A stretch of DNA of 64,000 nucleotides from Brachybacterium sp. P6-10-X1 (GTDB lineage: Bacteria > Actinomycetota > Actinomycetes > Actinomycetales > Dermabacteraceae), in NCBI RefSeq assembly GCF_001969445.1, contig NZ_CP017297.1:3162001-3226000 (forward strand), written 5' to 3'. The notes beneath the pieces were generated by a model that did not search any database, was not told where the DNA came from, and saw nothing but the letters and a program-made list of their open reading frames with translations. Each line of letters starts with the position of its first letter. Positions within the stretch are counted from its first letter, which is position 1. The translations under genes were made by a program, and so were the position numbers. This document shows, one piece after another, positions 60,004-64,000 of this stretch.

Positions 60004-62438
60004 GCTCCGCCCCCACTCCGGACGATCCCACCCAGGACGTCGCCCCGGGTGATCCCGCCGAGGGGATCCCGTCGGGCGATCCCGCCGGAGACGCCGCCGC
60101 CCGCTCGTCGCAGCTCCGTGCCGAGCAGCCGGCGCCGCCCGAGGACGCGTGGGTCCAGGACGCGCCGTCGGCCCCCGCAGATCCCGCATCCGGCGCCGAC
60201 GACGCCGAGCACCCGGACGATCCGGACCGGGATCCCCCGGGGGTCGACAGCGAGCGTGTGCGGGCCTTCCCGGTGCCGGTCACGATGTCGCCGCGGGCCA
60301 AGAAGCACGGCTGGGCGCGGGAGTCACTGCTCCCGGGGTGGTCCTCGACGGACGCGACAGCACCGGGGAGCGGGCGGACCCCTGCCGCGGAGCCGCGTTC
60401 GACGACGGATACCGCAGCGCCGGTCGGCGCGACGAGCACGTCCGGGCCGCGCGTCCCGGACGCGCCCGACCCCGCGCCGACGATCCCGGCGCCCGGATCC
60501 GGTTCCGCGTCCGTCCCCGCCCCGGGATCCTCGACGGCGTTCGCGCCTGCCGACGGCCCGGCGCCCGAGGCGTCCGCCGACGATCCCGCCGCCGGCACCT
60601 CCGCTGCCGAGGCCCTCGCCGACGAGCCCGCGCCCGGCGGGCCGCTGCAGCCGGTCGTGCAGGTCCTCGGCCCCTCGCTGCGCACCCATCGTGCGGCGCT
60701 GATCACCGGCGGCTCGGCCCTGCTGTTGAGCGTGTGGATGCTGATCGCCCTGCCCTTCCCGCTGAAGTACGCCCTCGACGCCGCGGTCGCCTCCACCGGC
60801 GCGGACCTGCCCGCCCTCGCCGGCATCCCCGACCCGGACCGAACGCTGACGATCAGCGCCATCGTCTTCGGCGTGCTGCTGCTGGTGCAGGTCGCGACCC
60901 GGTTCACAGCGCTCGCCGCCCTCGGCCGGGTCGGCACCCGCATCGCCACCGACCTGCGCACCCGACTGCTCGGGCACTTCCATTCCCTGACTCCGCAGGC
61001 CGATGACCCCGCCTCCGTCCCGTCGCGCCGCGACGGCGCGAGCGAGCCGGAGGCGGTGCGGCCGCTGATCGACGACGTGGCCACGCTGCGCGATGTGCTC
61101 GCCCATGCCGGCCCCCGCGTCGCCGCCGGTGCCCTGACCCTGCTGTCCCTGCTGATCATCACGGTGATCGCCGCGCCGTTGGCGGCGCTGGTGCTGGTGG
61201 TGACCGGAACGGTCCAGGCGCTGGTCGCCACGCTCGTGCTGCGTCGCCGCCGCGCGGCCCGGCTGAGGGCCCGGACCGAGGCGCGTCTGCTCGCCGAGAC
61301 CGCCGACGAGCTGGTCGCCGCGACCGGCACCATCCAGTCCTACGGCCTGGAGTCCCGCGCCGAGCGCGGGCTCGCCGAGGCCGGGGAGCGGGACGGCCGC
61401 GCCCTGACCCGGGCGCGCCGCACCGATTCCCTGCTCCAGCTGGCCACCCAGGTCATCGCCGGTGCCGGCGTCCTGGCGACCCTGCTCCTGGGCGGGGCGC
61501 GGGTCGCGGACGGCACCATGACCCCCGGCGACGTCGTGCTCGTCCTCGCCGATCTCCTGATCATGATCCTGGTACTGCGCGAGCTGCTCGAGCACACCGG
61601 GGCCCTGCGGCCGGCCCCGGAGGCCGGGCGCCGCATCGCCGAGCTGCTCGACCGTCGGGCCGGGATCACCGATCCGGAGCGCACCCAGGGGGTCGGCCGC
61701 GTCGGCGGGGAGATCGTGTTCTCCGCCGTCGACACCGCGGGCGGGACCGGCGGGCCGCTGTTCGAGACCGTCTCCCTGGTGGTCCCGCGCGGCCAGCACG
61801 TCGCCCTGCTGGACGGCACCGGGGCCGAGGCGGCGGCACTGATCTCCTACCTGCTGCGCTTCGACCAGCCCGACACCGGCCGGGTGCTGCTCGACCGCTT
61901 CGACACGCGCACCCTGTCCCTGGCCGACCTGCGCCGCCAGATCGCCGTCGTCCAGCGCGAACCGGTGCTCTTCACCGACACGGTGCGGGAGAACATCCGC
62001 GTCGGCCGCCCCGAGGCGAGCGACGCCGAGGTCGAGCAGGCCGCCCGTCGCGCCGGCATCGACGACGTCATCGCCCGGCTCGAGGCCGGCTTCGACACCG
62101 TCCTGCGACGACGCGGGGACGTGCTGTCCGACGGGCAGCGACGCCGGGTCGCGATCGCCCGGGCGCTGCTGCGCGATGCCCCGATCGTCGTGCTCGAGGC
62201 CGCCGATGCGGACCTCTCCGTCGCTGAGCGTCACCCCGTGATGGCGGCCCTGGCGACCCTCGGGGAGGGTCGGACCGCGATCGTCAGCAGCCGTGACCCC
62301 GAGACCGTCTCCACCCTGGACCGCGTGCTCTGGTTCGAGGCCGGGCAGATCCGCGAGGACGGCGCCCCGTCGACCCTGGCCGCGGATCCGGACTCCCGCC
62401 TCGCGCGCTGGCTGCGGAGTCAGGGGGAAGGCGTCTGA
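60000..62438 (+). CDS. ABC exporter-type half-transporter with an inactivated ATPase domain
   Basis: 812 residues: a disordered Pro/Ala/Asp-rich region (about 1-225), a six-helix membrane domain (about 230-540) and a nucleotide-binding-like domain (about 565-812). The last aligns without gaps to normal domains but has lost its catalytic residues. Walker A reads LDGTGAEAAAL (604-614) in place of GPTGAGKST, removing the Lys. Walker B reads VVLEAADADL (730-739), removing both the Asp and the catalytic Glu. The switch His is Ser764. LSDGQ (709-713) and the Q-loop (VVQREPVLF) remain. It should not hydrolyse ATP at its own site and may need a partner or have another role. Its start overlaps the mini-gene stop. 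Confidence 0.9.
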   Translation: MSSAPTPDDPTQDVAPGDPAEGIPSGDPAGDAAARSSQLRAEQPAPPEDAWVQDAPSAPADPASGADDAEHPDDPDRDPPGVDSERVRAFPVPVTMSPRAKKHGWARESLLPGWSSTDATAPGSGRTPAAEPRSTTDTAAPVGATSTSGPRVPDAPDPAPTIPAPGSGSASVPAPGSSTAFAPADGPAPEASADDPAAGTSAAEALADEPAPGGPLQPVVQVLGPSLRTHRAALITGGSALLLSVWMLIALPFPLKYALDAAVASTGADLPALAGIPDPDRTLTISAIVFGVLLLVQVATRFTALAALGRVGTRIATDLRTRLLGHFHSLTPQADDPASVPSRRDGASEPEAVRPLIDDVATLRDVLAHAGPRVAAGALTLLSLLIITVIAAPLAALVLVVTGTVQALVATLVLRRRRAARLRARTEARLLAETADELVAATGTIQSYGLESRAERGLAEAGERDGRALTRARRTDSLLQLATQVIAGAGVLATLLLGGARVADGTMTPGDVVLVLADLLIMILVLRELLEHTGALRPAPEAGRRIAELLDRRAGITDPERTQGVGRVGGEIVFSAVDTAGGTGGPLFETVSLVVPRGQHVALLDGTGAEAAALISYLLRFDQPDTGRVLLDRFDTRTLSLADLRRQIAVVQREPVLFTDTVRENIRVGRPEASDAEVEQAARRAGIDDVIARLEAGFDTVLRRRGDVLSDGQRRRVAIARALLRDAPIVVLEAADADLSVAERHPVMAALATLGEGRTAIVSSRDPETVSTLDRVLWFEAGQIREDGAPSTLAADPDSRLARWLRSQGEGV

Positions 62439-62702
62439 CGCGAGCGGCGGACGACGGCCCCTGACGCGAGAGGCCGACGGCACCTGACCCGAGACGTCGC
62501 GGGACCCTCGTCCGCACTCCACCGTGCGGCCACCTCCCCGTCACCCGGGAGGGTGAGGCTGGGGCCACTGTCCGAGCCCCGCGGGGTCCGTCGGCCGGAC
62601 CGGTGAGCTCCCGGGGCAGCGCGAGAAAGCGGGTCCGCGATGTCGACCTCCCTCCGCGGCGCGGGTGTCGCCCGGCGCCGGACCGACGCGTCTGAGAAAG
62701 TC

Positions 62703-62735
62703 CTCATCGACGGCTCATCGTCCCCTCATGGCCTC
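62703..62735 (+). promoter_or_regulatory. Three 11-base direct repeats starting CTCAT
   Basis: CTCAT recurs at 62703, 62714 and 62725, exactly 11 bases apart, within CTCATCGACGG, CTCATCGTCCC and CTCATGGCCTC. Eleven-base direct repeats are the binding pattern of PhoP-type response regulators in actinobacteria. They lie 50-80 bases before the glycosyltransferase gene. The rest of the 62439-62782 gap shows no gene. Confidence 0.45.
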
Positions 62736-62782
62736 TTGTCATTCTCCTGGTGTTCATCGAGCACACAGGAGGTGGATGAGCC

Positions 62783-63985
62783 ATGGCGGCCACCACGATC
62801 GCGCTGTACTCCCACGACTCCGTGGGACTCGGCCACGCCCGCCGCAATCGGGCGCTCGCCTACACGCTGGCCGAGCACCTCCCGGCGCTGACCGGTACCC
62901 CCGTGCGCGGACTGCTGATCGCCGGGCACCCGGACGCCGGCCGCGATCCGCTCCCCGAGGGCTGGGACTGGCTGGTGCTGCCGGGCCTGACCCGTCGCGG
63001 TGACGGCTACGCTCCGCGCCGCCTCGGCACCGACGCCGCCGCCCTGCGTGACCTGCGCAGCGCCACCATCGACGCCGCGCTCGCCGCACTTCGCCCCGAC
63101 CTGCTGATCATCGACCGCCACCCCTTCGGCATCGACGGGGAACTGCTGCCCGTGCTGCGCCACCAGCACGCCCGCGGCGGCCGTGCCGTGCTCGGCCTGC
63201 GCGAGGTCCTGGATGCCCCGCGCGTGGCCGTCGCGGAGTGGGACCGGCTCGGCGGCGCCGAGCACGTGGCCCGCCACCTCGATGCGGTGTGGGTCTATGG
63301 CGACGAACTCGTCTACGACCCCCGTCGCACCGGGGAACTGCCGCGGCCGCTCGCCGAGCTCGCCACCGCCACCGGGTACCTCGCTCACGGCCGACCCGCC
63401 GCGCGTCCCTCCGCCCCCGGCCGGGCCCCCGTCGCTCCGGTGCCGCCGTACGTGCTGACGGTGCTCGGCGGCGGCTCCGACGGCGGGGAGCTCGCCCGAT
63501 TGGCCGTGGCCGCAGAACTGCCCGCCGGCCACCGTCACCTGCTGATCACCGGCCCCCAGATGGCCCCCGAGGAGATCGCCGGGCTGCAGGAGATCGCCGA
63601 TGAGCGCACCACGGTGGCCCGCAGCGCCCCCGACGTGCCGGAGCTGATCGCCGGAGCCTCCGCCGTGGTGTGCATGGGCGGCTACAACACGGTCGCCGAG
63701 CTGCTGGTCACCGACACCCCCGCGCTCGTGGTGCCCCGCAGCCGCCGCCGTCAGGAGCAGCCGCGCCGCGCCCTGGCCCTGGCCGCCGTCGGCGCCCTCG
63801 AGACCCGGCAGATCACCGACATCGCCGCCGACGACATCACCGCCTGGTGGCGCCGCGCCGTCACCGGCCGCACCGTCCGCGACGGCCTCGACCTCGACGG
63901 CCTGGTCGTCGTCCCCCCTCTGGCCGCAGCCCTGCTCCGGGCCGCCGCCCCGACCCCCGCTGAGGTGAGCATCCATGCTGTCTGA
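62783..63985 (+). CDS. MurG-like (GT28-fold) glycosyltransferase
   Basis: 400 residues, two Rossmann-like lobes. The N-terminal lobe starts IALYSHDSVGLGHARRNRAL, with the GLGH loop of MurG-type transferases. The C-terminal lobe has YVLTVLGGGSDGGELA, HLLITGPQM and VCMGGYNTVAELLVTDTPAL, the nucleotide-sugar site. The family is predicted to transfer a sugar to an unidentified acceptor. AGGAGG lies upstream of the ATG at 62783. The next gene overlaps its end by 11 bases, so a multi-gene glycan operon continues to the right. Confidence 0.88.
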   Translation: MAATTIALYSHDSVGLGHARRNRALAYTLAEHLPALTGTPVRGLLIAGHPDAGRDPLPEGWDWLVLPGLTRRGDGYAPRRLGTDAAALRDLRSATIDAALAALRPDLLIIDRHPFGIDGELLPVLRHQHARGGRAVLGLREVLDAPRVAVAEWDRLGGAEHVARHLDAVWVYGDELVYDPRRTGELPRPLAELATATGYLAHGRPAARPSAPGRAPVAPVPPYVLTVLGGGSDGGELARLAVAAELPAGHRHLLITGPQMAPEEIAGLQEIADERTTVARSAPDVPELIAGASAVVCMGGYNTVAELLVTDTPALVVPRSRRRQEQPRRALALAAVGALETRQITDIAADDITAWWRRAVTGRTVRDGLDLDGLVVVPPLAAALLRAAAPTPAEVSIHAV

Positions 63986-64000
63986 GCAGCCCCGCCGCAT
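63975..64000 (+). CDS. Start of a further gene, cut by the window end
   Basis: An ATG inside the last codons of the glycosyltransferase opens a frame (MLSEQPRR) that runs off the window, overlapping by 11 bases. Too short to identify; the overlap suggests another member of the same operon. Confidence 0.45.

Overview
This window is high-G+C DNA from an actinobacterium. The signs are near-exclusive G/C third codon positions, many TAnnnT -10 boxes placed 6-7 bases before a start codon (leaderless genes), a mycothiol-dependent-type enzyme, and a class E (LAXTG-type) sortase signal. Sugar ABC importers without their own ATPase also fit, since a shared MsiK-like ATPase is the norm there. A Micrococcales member such as Brachybacterium is plausible, but that is an inference. 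No rRNA, tRNA, CRISPR array, phage or transposase gene was recognised.

Layout. 1-2.4 kb: the start of a mannitol dehydrogenase/fructuronate reductase gene, divergent from a GntP gluconate-type permease. 2.5-6.5 kb: an unusual Gfo/Idh/MocA oxidoreductase, a mycothiol-dependent-type isomerase and an AAE-family exchanger. 6.5-13 kb (minus strand): a binding protein/permease/permease sugar importer followed by a tightly overlapping Gfo/Idh - ThuA - Gfo/Idh trio. 13.3-17.6 kb: a ROK regulator, xylA and xylB. 17.9-27.8 kb: a GH3 glycosidase, an intracellular GH10 xylanase, a DUF624 membrane protein, an LplABC-like importer and a LacI regulator. Several promoters here carry CGAAA/TTTCG-type palindromes. 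Together 9.8-27.8 kb reads as a xylan and xylo-oligosaccharide uptake, hydrolysis and xylose-catabolism locus.

28.4-35 kb: a 1680-residue LAHTG-anchored surface protein with ten near-identical ~85-residue repeats, then a shortened secreted copper-amine-oxidase homologue whose cofactor motif is altered. 35-39.2 kb: a decayed phosphatase-family gene, an ATP-grasp protein, and a sodium:solute symporter with a 42-residue partner. 39.5-42.2 kb: MarR regulator, MFS exporter and aldo/keto reductase around a near-perfect operator. 42.3-45.1 kb: gene remnants and an aldo/keto reductase - Gfo/Idh pair. 45.3-51 kb: Bcr/CflA-type exporter, DUF2871 protein, glpX, a NrtR-like Nudix regulator and an M20 amidohydrolase, mostly leaderless single genes.

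50.9-58.7 kb: a CE7 acetyl-xylan-esterase-type gene divergent from a third ATPase-less importer, an RpiR regulator and a large FAD-dependent oxidoreductase; the substrate is unknown. 58.8-64 kb: a two-domain VOC protein, then a 28-codon mini-gene coupled to an ABC half-transporter whose ATPase site is destroyed, a MurG-like glycosyltransferase and the start of another gene.

The points most worth a second look are the pseudo-ATPase ABC protein with its mini-gene, the altered copper amine oxidase beside the repeat adhesin, a palindromic intergenic repeat found in two copies, and the shared LacI-type operators of the xylan locus.
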